This document shows, in pieces, positions 1 to 8,019 of a stretch of 43,304 nt of DNA. The stretch spans positions 1 through 43,304 of the forward strand of contig JBPCJY010000193.1 in NCBI GenBank assembly GCA_051004815.1, given 5' to 3'. Within the stretch, counting starts at the first letter, position 1; every line of letters starts with the position of its first letter. This DNA is from JBBQXY01 sp051004815. Its GTDB lineage: Bacteria; Chloroflexota; Ktedonobacteria; Ktedonobacterales; Ktedonobacteraceae. A program made the translations under genes and the position numbers. The notes under the pieces were generated by a model that did not search any database, was not told the origin of the DNA, and saw only the letters and a program-made list of their open reading frames with translations.

Positions 1-165
1 GGGGGGGGGGGGGGTGGGGGGGGGGGGGGGTGTGTTTGTGTTGGTGGGGGGGAGAGGAAAGGCTCCCCAGGGGGGGCAGCCACCAGGCCCCCCACTCACC
101 CCAACACCGCCCCCTGTCCCTACACACGCCATCGCCTCTTTTCCCAAAAACCCTACCTATGTAAC
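1..165. repeat. Truncated palindromic intergenic repeat (GTAGGGACA family, copy A) behind a poly-G run
   Basis: The first ~40 bases are nearly pure G, which looks like a contig-end or sequencing artefact. From about 85 to 165 the sequence matches the right half of the repeat seen at 13517-13671, 25830-25960 and 39568-39932: an AGGCCCCC block, then CCTGTCCCTAC, then a CGCCATCGCCTCTTTTCCCAAAAA-like tail. The left half is missing or unreadable. The tail is interrupted at 166 by a MITE. I see no gene here; the reading frame running across it is low-complexity. Confidence 0.6.
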
Positions 166-320
166 CTTTCACTGGGAGGTTTTTTGGGGAAAGGCATCGG
201 CGAGGGGGAATGTCATGCTGAGCGCCGCGCAGAATCTCCGTGCGGCCCGACGAGAGATTCTGCGCTGCGCTCAGCATGACAGGCGAAACCGGCGCGCTTC
301 AAAAAACCTCCCAGTGAAAG
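166..320. mobile_element. 155-bp MITE with 21-bp terminal inverted repeats and an 11-bp target duplication
   Basis: The element starts CTTTCACTGGGAGG and ends CCTCCCAGTGAAAG; the outer 21 bases of each end (166-186 and 300-320) are perfect inverted repeats. ACCTATGTAAC occurs directly at 155-165 and 321-331, an 11-bp target-site duplication. An inner hairpin pairs 212-238 with 254-280 (one mismatch in 27) and carries the GAGCGCAGCGCAGAATCT-like core found in two other copies. It encodes nothing, so it must have been moved by a transposase supplied elsewhere. A 10-12 bp duplication is typical of IS4/IS231-like transposases; that link is inference. Confidence 0.85.
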
Positions 321-383
321 ACCTATGTAACCCCTTGCGGGTACCCTGGGCATGGCTTCCGTGAGATGGATTGACCTACGTTG

Positions 384-2132
384 TTAGTCAGTTCCAGCCT
401 TCACCTTCTCCGGTGTATTGATGTACCGCTTCCCTCTAAGTAGTGACGCTAAAGCGGCGATCAGGCACAGTGTAGCAGAAAGGTAGAAGACAGCATGCAA
501 GCCAACCATAAATGGTGCTGAAATCAAATTCGGGAAGAAGCTTTGGCCCAGCAGCGTGGCCTGGTTTGCCGTCGGCAACGCATGCAGCACATTGGCAGGT
601 AGCAATGTTGCCATCGGGTTGTAACCCAGGAAGGCCGCAAAGAGTGCAGCAGTCGGCGGCAGATGGGCGATGGTATTTGCCACTGCGCCTGGTACCCCCT
701 GCTGTAAGAGGCCGCTGAAGAGTGTCACTGGCAGAGCCGACGCCAGGCCAGCCGTGATAAGGCTGAAGAATACGCCGATACTCACGAGCGATGCGGAGTT
801 CTGGAACGTCGCACGCATCCCAGAGGCGGCACCACGCTGATCGGCAGGCACACTATTCATAATGGCTGTCGTGTTTGGTGCCGAGAACATCCCTTGACCA
901 AGGCCCAGCATGAACAACAGCAGCGCGAACCAGGTGTAGTTAAAATTGGCGGGTAGGGTTGTGAGCAGAAGGAAGCCCACCACCTGGATACTCATGCCCA
1001 GCGTTGAGAAGAGGCGTGCGCCAAAACGATCAGAGAGCCAGCCGCTCATTGGACCCATAATCACAAAGCCAACCAGCAAAGGTAGCAGATAGATACCTGC
1101 CCACAGAGGCGTAACATCGTAGCTGTAGCCATGCAGCGGTAGCCAGATGCCCTGCAACCAGATAATGAGCATGAATTGTAGGCCACCACGCGCAATACTT
1201 GCCAGAAAGCTACTGGTATTCCCAGCAGCGAACATGCGGATCTTGAAGAGGCTCAGACGGAACATCGGCTCTTCTACATGCAGTTCAATCCAGATGAAAG
1301 CTGACAGCAGGCTAACGCCAATCACCAACCCAGCAATCACCAGGGGATTTCCCCATCCGATTGGTGAACTACCATATGGCTCGATGCCATACGTAATGCT
1401 GAGCAAGAGAATCGTCCCGCCCACCGCGAAGGTAACATTGCCCGCCCAGTCTATCTTTTGATGACCGCGAATCGTCGCTGTCTCGCGCAGCATCAGGTAG
1501 GCCCAGATCGTTCCCACGATACCGACGGGTACACTGACCAGGAAGACCAGCCGCCAACTAAAGTAAGCCAGAATCCCACCCAGAATCAATCCAATGACGG
1601 AGCCAAGGATAGCCGCGATCTGGTTAATACCCATGGCGAGGCCGCGCTGGTCTGCCGGGAACGCATCGGTGATGATTGCTGTACTGTTCGCGAAGAGAAA
1701 TCCAGAGCCGACGCCTTGAATTAACCGGAAGATAATAAGCTCCAACGCCCCGGTATTCCCCGTACCGGGCGTTAACCACAGTAAAATGCTCCCCACAGTA
1801 AAGATCGCAAAGCCCAGATTATAAAGTCTGACACGTCCAAACATGTCAGAGATACGGCCAAACGTGACCAGGAGCGTTGCCGTCACAACCATATAGCCAA
1901 GGAGCATCCAGAGAAAATAGTTTGTTTCACCAGGAGCGAGGGGATTAACGTGTATACCATTGAAGATCGCCGGTAGAGAAATCAAAACAATGCTTGCATC
2001 AATGCTCGCCATCAAGACCCCAAGGGTGGTATTGGTAAGCGCAATCCATTTATAGTGCGGACCAACAGGTCTGTGGGTTCGTGAAGTGCGCTGTGTCGTC
2101 CGCACCCCTTCATTCTGTACGGCAGTTTTCAT
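384..2132 (-). CDS. MFS drug-efflux transporter, DHA2 (EmrB/QacA-like) family
   Basis: This is a polytopic inner-membrane transporter of about 582 residues with roughly 14 hydrophobic segments, the length and layout of the 14-TM DHA2 drug:H+ antiporters. Near TM1 it has the GVLMASIDASIVLISLPAI signature of that family, and between TM2 and TM3 the motif GRISDMFGRVRLY (motif A type). The predicted role is proton-driven export of hydrophobic or cationic compounds. The ATG at 2132 is chosen as start; an in-frame TTG lies directly before it, and an AAGAAG ribosome site precedes both. The gene diverges from the hydrolase/TetR pair, with promoters facing away from each other, so the TetR protein may control it. 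The substrate cannot be told from sequence. Confidence 0.9.
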   Translation of the reverse strand: MKTAVQNEGVRTTQRTSRTHRPVGPHYKWIALTNTTLGVLMASIDASIVLISLPAIFNGIHVNPLAPGETNYFLWMLLGYMVVTATLLVTFGRISDMFGRVRLYNLGFAIFTVGSILLWLTPGTGNTGALELIIFRLIQGVGSGFLFANSTAIITDAFPADQRGLAMGINQIAAILGSVIGLILGGILAYFSWRLVFLVSVPVGIVGTIWAYLMLRETATIRGHQKIDWAGNVTFAVGGTILLLSITYGIEPYGSSPIGWGNPLVIAGLVIGVSLLSAFIWIELHVEEPMFRLSLFKIRMFAAGNTSSFLASIARGGLQFMLIIWLQGIWLPLHGYSYDVTPLWAGIYLLPLLVGFVIMGPMSGWLSDRFGARLFSTLGMSIQVVGFLLLTTLPANFNYTWFALLLFMLGLGQGMFSAPNTTAIMNSVPADQRGAASGMRATFQNSASLVSIGVFFSLITAGLASALPVTLFSGLLQQGVPGAVANTIAHLPPTAALFAAFLGYNPMATLLPANVLHALPTANQATLLGQSFFPNLISAPFMVGLHAVFYLSATLCLIAALASLLRGKRYINTPEKVKAGTD

Positions 2133-2220
2133 CAAAAACTTCTTTCTAAAAAATCTTCTGAAAATATGGCTCTGAGCGCATCCTATCCCGTACTCATCTC
2201 TTCACCTTCTTCATATATTA

Positions 2221-2252
2221 ATAATAGCATAGCATTACCGTTTACGTCAACG
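2221..2252 (-). promoter_or_regulatory. Candidate promoter of the MFS gene with an imperfect palindrome over the -35
   Basis: On the minus strand a TTGACG hexamer (2245-2250) and TATTAT (2221-2226) are separated by 18 bp, a good sigma-70-type pair. The -35 is embedded in CGTTTACGTCAACG (2239-2252), symmetric at 12 of 14 positions, so a repressor bound there would block the promoter. The start codon lies ~90 bp downstream, giving a fairly long leader. Confidence 0.5.
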
Positions 2253-2444
2253 TTAATGTTTGATGGAGGTGCAGTTCATTTTTTGCAAAAGTGGTAATTT
2301 ACTTGAAGATGTATCCACTTTTTTACCCGAATAGTTGCTCATTTACCTGAAGTTGTGAAAAAATCAGCAAATACTTGCCGCTTGCTTGGATTCCGCCCAC
2401 TTCTATCGACTTTTGCAAAGCTCTGAACGCATTGCCTTTTCCTC

Positions 2445-2501
2445 TTGACAAACTAATTATATTAGTTCATTATATATTTATATTAGTAGTTAAGCTAACT
2501 A
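2445..2501 (+). promoter_or_regulatory. Promoter and paired palindromic operators for the hydrolase/TetR operon
   Basis: TTGACA sits at 2445-2450, with a weak -10 (CATTAT, 2468-2473) 17 bp later. The spacer contains the perfect palindrome AACTAATTATATTAGTT (2451-2467). A second perfect palindrome, TAGTTAAGCTAACTA, follows at 2487-2501, and the start codon is at 2528. Two related palindromes placed over and just after the core promoter of an operon that encodes a TetR protein fit autorepression. The assignment is inference. Confidence 0.6.
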
Positions 2502-2527
2502 AATTAGTAGAGAGGATATATCAAATC

Positions 2528-3256
2528 ATGAAAGTGACAGCTTCCAGCAACTACCTTTTTCAATTGACCCACCTTGGTGCCATCAACTGCTATCTGGTGC
2601 GCGAGGATGACGGCTTTACCCTGATCGACACAGACATTAGCGGTCAGGCGCAGCCAATCATGCGGGAGGCGCATAATCTGGGTCTGCCAATTATACGCAT
2701 TTTGCTGACCCACGCCCACGTCGATCATGTTGGCTCGCTGGACGCTCTGCATGCTGCTTTGCCGCATGCTCAGATTGCGATAAGCGAGCGAGACGCACTT
2801 TTTCTGTCCGGCGATCTGAGCCTGGACCCCTCTGAGCCGCAGGTCCCCCTGCGCGGCGGCTATCCCGTCTGCACAACAAAGCCGACACTTCTGCTGCACG
2901 AAGGAGACCGCATCGGCTCCCTCGAAGTGATTGCCACGCCAGGACACACCCCAGGCCATCTCGCCTTTCTCGATACCAGGGATCGCGCCCTCATCGCTGG
3001 CGATGCCTTCCAGACGCTGGGGGGCGTAGCCGTTTCGGGTACGTTCAAACTCCTCTTTCCTCTGCCTGCACTCTCCACCTGGCATAAAGTATTATCCCTG
3101 GAGAGCGCACGCAAGCTGCTGGCGAGAGAGCCATCCCTGCTGGCCGTAGGGCATGGCCGTGTACTCAGTCATCCACAGGCGGCGATGGAGCGTGCCATGC
3201 GTGTCATGGAACGATCCCTGGCAAAAGAGGAAAGGAAACAGTCGCATGTCGCATAG
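2528..3256 (+). CDS. Metallo-beta-lactamase-fold hydrolase (glyoxalase II-like)
   Basis: A 242-residue MBL-fold metallohydrolase. The metal motif H-A-H-V-D-H is at residues 62-67, a later ATPGHTPGH supplies the next histidine, and LIAGDAF supplies the bridging aspartate, so both metal sites look intact. The family hydrolyses thioesters, lactones and similar bonds; the real substrate is unknown. The start is set at 2528 because GAGAGGA lies ~10 bases upstream and both palindromic operators lie just before it; the frame is open further upstream but would run back through the promoter. It overlaps the TetR gene by 11 bp, so the two are co-translated. The pairing with a TetR gene and a divergent efflux pump suggests a detoxification module. 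Confidence 0.87.
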   Translation: MKVTASSNYLFQLTHLGAINCYLVREDDGFTLIDTDISGQAQPIMREAHNLGLPIIRILLTHAHVDHVGSLDALHAALPHAQIAISERDALFLSGDLSLDPSEPQVPLRGGYPVCTTKPTLLLHEGDRIGSLEVIATPGHTPGHLAFLDTRDRALIAGDAFQTLGGVAVSGTFKLLFPLPALSTWHKVLSLESARKLLAREPSLLAVGHGRVLSHPQAAMERAMRVMERSLAKEERKQSHVA

Positions 3257-3848
3257 AGTGGGACTGGATCAGGCGACCGTCGTGGAGGCCGCAGCAAAGT
3301 TGGTAGACGAGGAGGGCATTGAACAGCTCACGCTTGGCCGCCTTGCTGAGCGATTAGGCGTACGAACGCCCTCCTTGTACAATCACGTCGCAGGGCTGCC
3401 TGGACTCAAACATGATCTGGCACTCTACTGCTTGCACGATTTGCTTGACCTCATTCTGCGTGCGACCGTCGGGAAATCACATGCGGAGGCCATTTTCGCG
3501 TTTGCCAATGCCTACCGAGCCTACGCCAGGGAGGCACCTGGGCGCTACACCCTCACACTGCAAGCACCCAATCCTGCCGACCAGGAGGTGCTGGCCATCG
3601 CGCAACAACTTGTAGATGTGATCCGGGCAGTGCTTGCGCCATATAGACTCAGCGAGGAAGATGCTATACACGCCATTCGCGGCCTGCGTAGCCTTGTGCA
3701 TGGCTTTGTCTCGCTGGAAGGAGCGGGCGGCTTCGGGATGCCAGTAGATCAGGACGCAAGTTTCCACTGGCTTATCAACCTGTTTATCGTCGGCCTGAGC
3801 CGATCGACTGTGATCAGCGATCAGGAGCGTATTGTAACAGAGAAGTAG
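3246..3848 (+). CDS. TetR/AcrR family transcriptional regulator
   Basis: A 200-residue protein. Residues ~5-55 form a TetR helix-turn-helix, with recognition-helix signature RLGVRTPSLYNHV. The rest is an all-helical ligand-binding domain of the TetR_C_33/WHG type, carrying a GLRSLVHGF stretch near the C-terminus. The ATG at 3246 is chosen because AGGAAAGG precedes it and the helix-turn-helix then begins at the usual distance; the frame is open further upstream but only as a shadow of the preceding gene. It overlaps the hydrolase gene by 11 bp. It is likely to repress its own operon through the palindromes at 2451-2501 and perhaps the divergent MFS gene. The inducer is unknown. Confidence 0.88.
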   Translation: MSHRVGLDQATVVEAAAKLVDEEGIEQLTLGRLAERLGVRTPSLYNHVAGLPGLKHDLALYCLHDLLDLILRATVGKSHAEAIFAFANAYRAYAREAPGRYTLTLQAPNPADQEVLAIAQQLVDVIRAVLAPYRLSEEDAIHAIRGLRSLVHGFVSLEGAGGFGMPVDQDASFHWLINLFIVGLSRSTVISDQERIVTEK

Positions 3849-3916
3849 GCCCCGCTGCACGTATGGACAAGAATCATCGTGCAGAAAACGCAGATGCTGA
3901 AAAAGGAGTTATAGAT

Positions 3917-4261
3917 ATGGTTCTTACGATAATGAAAAACGCGAACGCAGGGTTGGCCTTTTTCCTGGAGTTGGGTGTGCTGGTTGCGCTGGGATATTGG
4001 GGGTTCCAGGCTGGGCAGGGGACGATAGCGAAGATCGGACTCGGCATCGGTGCTCCAGTGGTAGCAGTGGTGGTGTGGAGCCTGTTCGGAGCACCAACAG
4101 CAGTATGGCACCTCTACGATCCCTGGCGCTTGATCCTGTATATCGTCTTTTTTGGCTCAGCCGCATTGGCCCTCTATGCTGCTGGCCAGCATATACTGGG
4201 CATGGCGTTCGCACTAGTCTTTGTCCTCAACTGCGTACTGATCTATACGTTGGCGCAGTAA
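3917..4261 (+). CDS. YrdB-like small membrane protein (DUF2568)
   Basis: A 114-residue protein with four predicted transmembrane helices. The run FFLELGVLVALGYWGF followed by GIGAPVVAVVVWSLFGAP matches what I recall of the YrdB/DUF2568 family, whose function is unknown. AAAAGGAG at 3901-3908 sits eight bases before the ATG and fixes this start over an earlier in-frame one. It follows the TetR gene by 68 bp on the same strand and may be the third gene of that operon. Confidence 0.75.
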   Translation: MVLTIMKNANAGLAFFLELGVLVALGYWGFQAGQGTIAKIGLGIGAPVVAVVVWSLFGAPTAVWHLYDPWRLILYIVFFGSAALALYAAGQHILGMAFALVFVLNCVLIYTLAQ

Positions 4262-4304
4262 CGAGAAGTGAAAACAAGAGCGACTCATAGGATGGGATTA
4301 AGAG

Positions 4305-4805
4305 ATGGAAAAGCAGACGAGCTATGCGAAGCTTCGGCCTCGCGAACCCACTCCCGACAATGAGTTATGTCGGTGCATTGATACGCCGCCGATCAAATTG
4401 ATGCATGTGCTCACCGAGAACCCTATGCACTGCATGAACTGCAATCTCGAAGTTCCTGTAGAAACCCTCGCGCTGCCTCAGCGGATCGTTGAGGGGATTA
4501 GCGACTGGAACGAGATCTATCATGCCATCTACGTGTTATGGCTCGACTCTGGAGCATACGAAGCATGGGCAAGAGAGCAACTCACCGATATCACTAGCAC
4601 CGTGAATACGCGTGGGAGAGAAGCTCAGTGCGATCTTCATGAGATCTATCCTTGCTACTACTCGTATTTCCAAGACCAGTCGGCGGATGAATATCGCCCA
4701 CTGCGATCCTGTCCTGTCTGCGGAGACGCACTGCAGGACTATACAGCAGGGATATTCTTACAGCGAGTGTGCGAGCGGGACAGGATCGTGGTGGTGGGTG
4801 AGTGA
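4305..4805 (+). CDS. Hypothetical protein with zinc-ribbon-like cysteine pairs
   Basis: A soluble 166-residue protein I do not recognise. It has a Cys pair near residues 36-46 (HCMNCN) and another near the C-terminus (RSCPVCGDAL), together enough for a zinc ribbon, plus a CRC near residue 23. The middle is acidic and rich in Tyr and Trp. The start codon at 4305 has only weak ribosome-site support. It lies 43 bp after the YrdB gene and converges with the ABC operon. Codon use resembles its neighbours, so I take it as a real gene, but no function can be given. Confidence 0.6.
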   Translation: MEKQTSYAKLRPREPTPDNELCRCIDTPPIKLMHVLTENPMHCMNCNLEVPVETLALPQRIVEGISDWNEIYHAIYVLWLDSGAYEAWAREQLTDITSTVNTRGREAQCDLHEIYPCYYSYFQDQSADEYRPLRSCPVCGDALQDYTAGIFLQRVCERDRIVVVGE

Positions 4806-4832
4806 TCCTGCCTCGATGACGATCCCACCCCT

Positions 4833-5867
4833 TTATCCCCCATATAAAAAGCAGTTAGTCCAGTGGCCGTTGCCGAGATCGGTGCGTTTGGGGAAACGCT
4901 CTTTGCAAATGGGCATGGCATGGGGGCAGCGCGGGTGAAAACGGCAGCCGCTGGGTGGCGTAATCAGGCTGGGAATCTCGCCACGAGCAGGTATGGTGGC
5001 GTGTTCATTTTCGCCCGCTTGAATACGGTCGGGGTCGGGCGCGGCAGAGAGCAGAAGCTGGGTGTAGGGGTGTTTGGGACGTTGTGTGATCTCTTCGCTG
5101 GGGCCACCCTCGACCATTTGACCTGCGTACATCACCAATGTATCTTCGGCAAAGTACCGCGCACTGGCGATATCATGGGTGATGAAGAGCAGGGCGAGCT
5201 GTTCCTCGTCCTTCAAGCGCAGCAACAAGTTGAGGATGTCCAGGCGGATAGAAACATCCAGCATAGAGACAGGTTCATCGGCGAGCAACACCGCTGGCTG
5301 AACGGCGAGAGCGCGGGCAATAGCGATGCGCTGGCGTTGTCCGCCGCTCAACTGGTGCGGATATTTCTGGATGAACTGTTCGGCGGGCGTCAAGCTGACA
5401 CGATTGAGCAGAGAGAGTATCTGTGCCGTCTCCTCCTGATTGCTGCGAGCGTGACCATGCACTCGCAAAGGGCGGCTGAGAGCATAGCGCACGGTGTGGA
5501 CAGGATTGAGCGAGGAGAAAGGGTCCTGGAAAATCAGTTGGACATGGCGTCGGTAGTCGTGCAGAGCAGAACCTTGTGTCAGTTTGAGTGGACTACCACG
5601 AAAGCGCATAGTGCCAGAGGTAGGTTCATAGAGCCGTGCCAGCAGACGGGCCACCGTCGTCTTGCCACTGCCGCTCTCGCCCACCAGGGCCGTGGCGCGA
5701 CCAGGATAGAGCGCGAGAGAGGTGTCTTCAACGGCATGGACGCCCTTTGCTGGCCCCCAGAAGCGCAATTGGTTGATGGGAAAGACCTTACGGAGATGCT
5801 CGGCCTCCAGGACAGGAGTAAGTGCAAGGGATCGCGCCTCTTCAGCTGACTGTGTAGTGCTGTTCAT
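4833..5867 (-). CDS. ABC transporter ATP-binding protein, OppF/DppF family
   Basis: A 344-residue ATPase of the oligopeptide/dipeptide importer type. Visible motifs are Walker A GESGSGKTT, a Q-loop in LIFQDPFSSLNP, signature LSGGQRQRIAIARAL, Walker B VLLADEP and the switch histidine in FITHD. The C-terminal segment with CRFHPRCPHAMPICKE is the Opp/Dpp-specific extension, whose cysteines bind an Fe-S cluster in some members. It is the last gene of a five-gene operon and its ATG overlaps the OppD-like stop by one base (TAATG), so it is translationally coupled. Next to nagA, murQ and nagZ, the importer is more likely to carry amino-sugar oligomers or muropeptides than plain peptides. Confidence 0.9.
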   Translation of the reverse strand: MNSTTQSAEEARSLALTPVLEAEHLRKVFPINQLRFWGPAKGVHAVEDTSLALYPGRATALVGESGSGKTTVARLLARLYEPTSGTMRFRGSPLKLTQGSALHDYRRHVQLIFQDPFSSLNPVHTVRYALSRPLRVHGHARSNQEETAQILSLLNRVSLTPAEQFIQKYPHQLSGGQRQRIAIARALAVQPAVLLADEPVSMLDVSIRLDILNLLLRLKDEEQLALLFITHDIASARYFAEDTLVMYAGQMVEGGPSEEITQRPKHPYTQLLLSAAPDPDRIQAGENEHATIPARGEIPSLITPPSGCRFHPRCPHAMPICKERFPKRTDLGNGHWTNCFLYGG

Positions 5868-7039
5868 TACGTATGGCTCCCTTCTGTCTTGGCGGCGTAA
5901 TGCTCGACAAAGTCTTCGTGCGTTGGTGGCCCCGCGGAGTGCAGGGCGGGGTTGTAGAGATGGCAGGAGACAAGCTGTTCAGGTGTCTCCGGCGTGGAGG
6001 GAGCCAATGACGGCTCTATGGTGCTACAGGCCGCAAAGGCAAAGGGGCAGCGCGGATGGAATGAGCAACCTGACGGGATTGAGCGCAAGTCCGGCGGCAC
6101 ACCAGGGATGCCGCCCATGCGCTGAATTGGCCCATGCAGCGTCGGAAACGAGTTGAGTAGACCGTAGCTGTAAGGATGGCGCGGGTGCTGGTAGAGTTCT
6201 GTACTGGTGGCCTTTTCCACCATCTTACCCGCGTACATAATCGCAACCCGATCAGCCATCTCAATCAGCAACGAGAGGTCGTGCGTGATAAAAATCAGGG
6301 CGGTTGAGAACTCTTTACACAGCGCACTGATCAGTTGCAAGATATCGCGCTGCACCACCACGTCCAGTGCGGTGGTTGGCTCGTCCATGATGATCATTTC
6401 GGGATTGAGGGCCAGCGCAATAGCGATGATGACGCGCTGGCGCATACCACCGCTCAACTCGTGTGGGTAGCTACGCAGGCGGTCAGAGGCGATGCCAACC
6501 ATGTCGAGTAGTTCAATGGCACGTTTCTTGCGCCCATTTGCCCCTATCTCAGGGCGGTGTGTCTGTAACACGTCAGTGATTTGCGTCCCAATATTGAGCA
6601 CAGGGTTAAGAGCATTCATAGCACTCTGGAAGACTATGGAAAGCTCATTCCAGCGAAAGGCCCGCAGCTGCGCGGGTGAAAGCCGCAAGATGTCAATGGC
6701 ATCGGGGACGCTATCATCGGTATGGGTGCTCTGCGCGGCTTTGTGTGTGCGCCTGGGCAGCGTACTAAAGATCGCTTTCGTTTCACCTTCACGTTTTTTG
6801 CGCTCCGATGGATAGTAGAGAACTTCACCGCTCACGATCTCGGCAGGGGGGCGCAAAAGGCGTGAGATGGCGTAGGCCAGCGTAGATTTGCCGCAGCCGC
6901 TTTCCCCGGCTAGCCCAAGAATCTCGCCGCGCATCAGCTCAAAGCTGACATCGGAGACCGCGTGAACGGTACCACTCGCGGCATAGTAATCGACGCTGAG
7001 GTGTTTGGCTTCAAGGAGCATAGTGTGCTTCGTTGTCAT
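5867..7039 (-). CDS. ABC transporter ATP-binding protein, OppD/DppD family
   Basis: The second ATPase of the importer, 390 residues. It has Walker A GESGCGKST, signature LSGGMRQRVIIAIAL, Walker B MIIMDEP, and the C-terminal Opp/Dpp extension (GCSFHPRCPFAFAAC). It is longer than usual: between Walker A and the Q-loop there is an insertion of roughly 40 residues, rich in Lys, Arg and Thr (around residues 75-115), where most OppD proteins have a short loop. The start abuts the upstream permease stop and the end overlaps the OppF-like start by one base. It is predicted to pair with the OppF-like protein under the two permeases. Confidence 0.9.
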   Translation of the reverse strand: MTTKHTMLLEAKHLSVDYYAASGTVHAVSDVSFELMRGEILGLAGESGCGKSTLAYAISRLLRPPAEIVSGEVLYYPSERKKREGETKAIFSTLPRRTHKAAQSTHTDDSVPDAIDILRLSPAQLRAFRWNELSIVFQSAMNALNPVLNIGTQITDVLQTHRPEIGANGRKKRAIELLDMVGIASDRLRSYPHELSGGMRQRVIIAIALALNPEMIIMDEPTTALDVVVQRDILQLISALCKEFSTALIFITHDLSLLIEMADRVAIMYAGKMVEKATSTELYQHPRHPYSYGLLNSFPTLHGPIQRMGGIPGVPPDLRSIPSGCSFHPRCPFAFAACSTIEPSLAPSTPETPEQLVSCHLYNPALHSAGPPTHEDFVEHYAAKTEGSHT

Positions 7040-8005
7040 TTATGCCACCGCTTTCTTTGTCTTTGCTATCTTTGTCTGCGGCTCACTGCGCAAGCGCGGG
7101 TCAGCGATCTCGTCGATACCGAAGTTGATGAGGGATAACCCCGCCCCCAACAGAGCGATACAGAGACCTGGGGGAATAAACCACCACCACAGTCCACCAC
7201 CTAACGCACCAGCTTGCTGCGCCCAGTACAGTATGCCACCCCAACTGGGGATTGTCCCGTCGCCCAGGCCGAGAAATTCCAGTGCCGCCCAGGTGAGGAC
7301 AACATAGATGGTGGTACTCACAAAGCCTGCTACCACAATCCCGATCTCATTAGGGAAAATCTCAAAGAAGATGATGCGCCATGTAGATTCTCCGCAAGAA
7401 TTAGCCGCCGTTACAAACTCGCGATTGCGCATTGACAACGTCTGTGAACGCAGCACACGCGCTTGCCAGGCCCAGTTGGTAAAGACAATCACTAACGAGA
7501 TGGTTAAGGGGCCGCGTGGGAAGTAGGCCGCGAGCACAATTGCCAATGGCAACGCGGGTAGCACCAACGAGACATTGGTGAGCAAGGTCAACACATCGTC
7601 TATCCAGCCACCAAAGTAGCCACTGACGAGACCAACGACCACTGAGAGCAGCGTGACCAACAATCCTGTACCCAGGCCCCAGAAGACGCTGGTGCGTGTG
7701 CCAGCGACCAGTTGACTGAAGATATCCTGCCCAACGACCGTCGTGCCCAGCAGGTGGGTCAAGGATGGTGCATTGAGAAACAAGGACGATGTCGTGTTGG
7801 GGTCAGCGATTAAAAAGAATGGTCCAATAAGGCCAACGACGATGAAGAAGCCTACGATTGTGCTGCCAACCGCCACCTTACGGCTAACCGTCATCGCACG
7901 CCAGATCACCAATAGTACACGCAGGAGACGCGAATGCAGCGGATCGGTGGGCAAGAGTGCGACCGGGGTCATACTCGTGGGTGGCGATGCTTCTTGTATT
8001 TTCAT
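7040..8005 (-). CDS. ABC transporter permease, OppC/DppC family
   Basis: An inner-membrane permease of 321 residues with about six transmembrane helices. The N-terminal OppC-type first helix (VGSTIVGFFIVVGLIGPF) is followed by the periplasmic loop and the transport domain with the EAA-like stretch EFVTAANSCGESTWRIIFFE. The start at 8005 is preferred over a GTG nine bases earlier because AAGGAG stands eight bases before it. It lies 14 bp after the OppB-like gene. With that gene it forms the membrane channel of the importer. Confidence 0.9.
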   Translation of the reverse strand: MKIQEASPPTSMTPVALLPTDPLHSRLLRVLLVIWRAMTVSRKVAVGSTIVGFFIVVGLIGPFFLIADPNTTSSLFLNAPSLTHLLGTTVVGQDIFSQLVAGTRTSVFWGLGTGLLVTLLSVVVGLVSGYFGGWIDDVLTLLTNVSLVLPALPLAIVLAAYFPRGPLTISLVIVFTNWAWQARVLRSQTLSMRNREFVTAANSCGESTWRIIFFEIFPNEIGIVVAGFVSTTIYVVLTWAALEFLGLGDGTIPSWGGILYWAQQAGALGGGLWWWFIPPGLCIALLGAGLSLINFGIDEIADPRLRSEPQTKIAKTKKAVA

Positions 8006-8019
8006 TGCTCGCACTCCTT

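Noticed and set aside
166..320. The hairpin was first considered a rho-independent terminator or a small RNA gene
   Set aside because: Perfect terminal repeats and an 11-bp direct duplication show a transposed element; no promoter or T-run is present.
4863..5849. A long open frame (328 codons) on the plus strand
   Set aside because: It lies wholly inside the OppF-like gene, whose Walker and signature motifs are clear. The plus-strand product has no recognisable domain.
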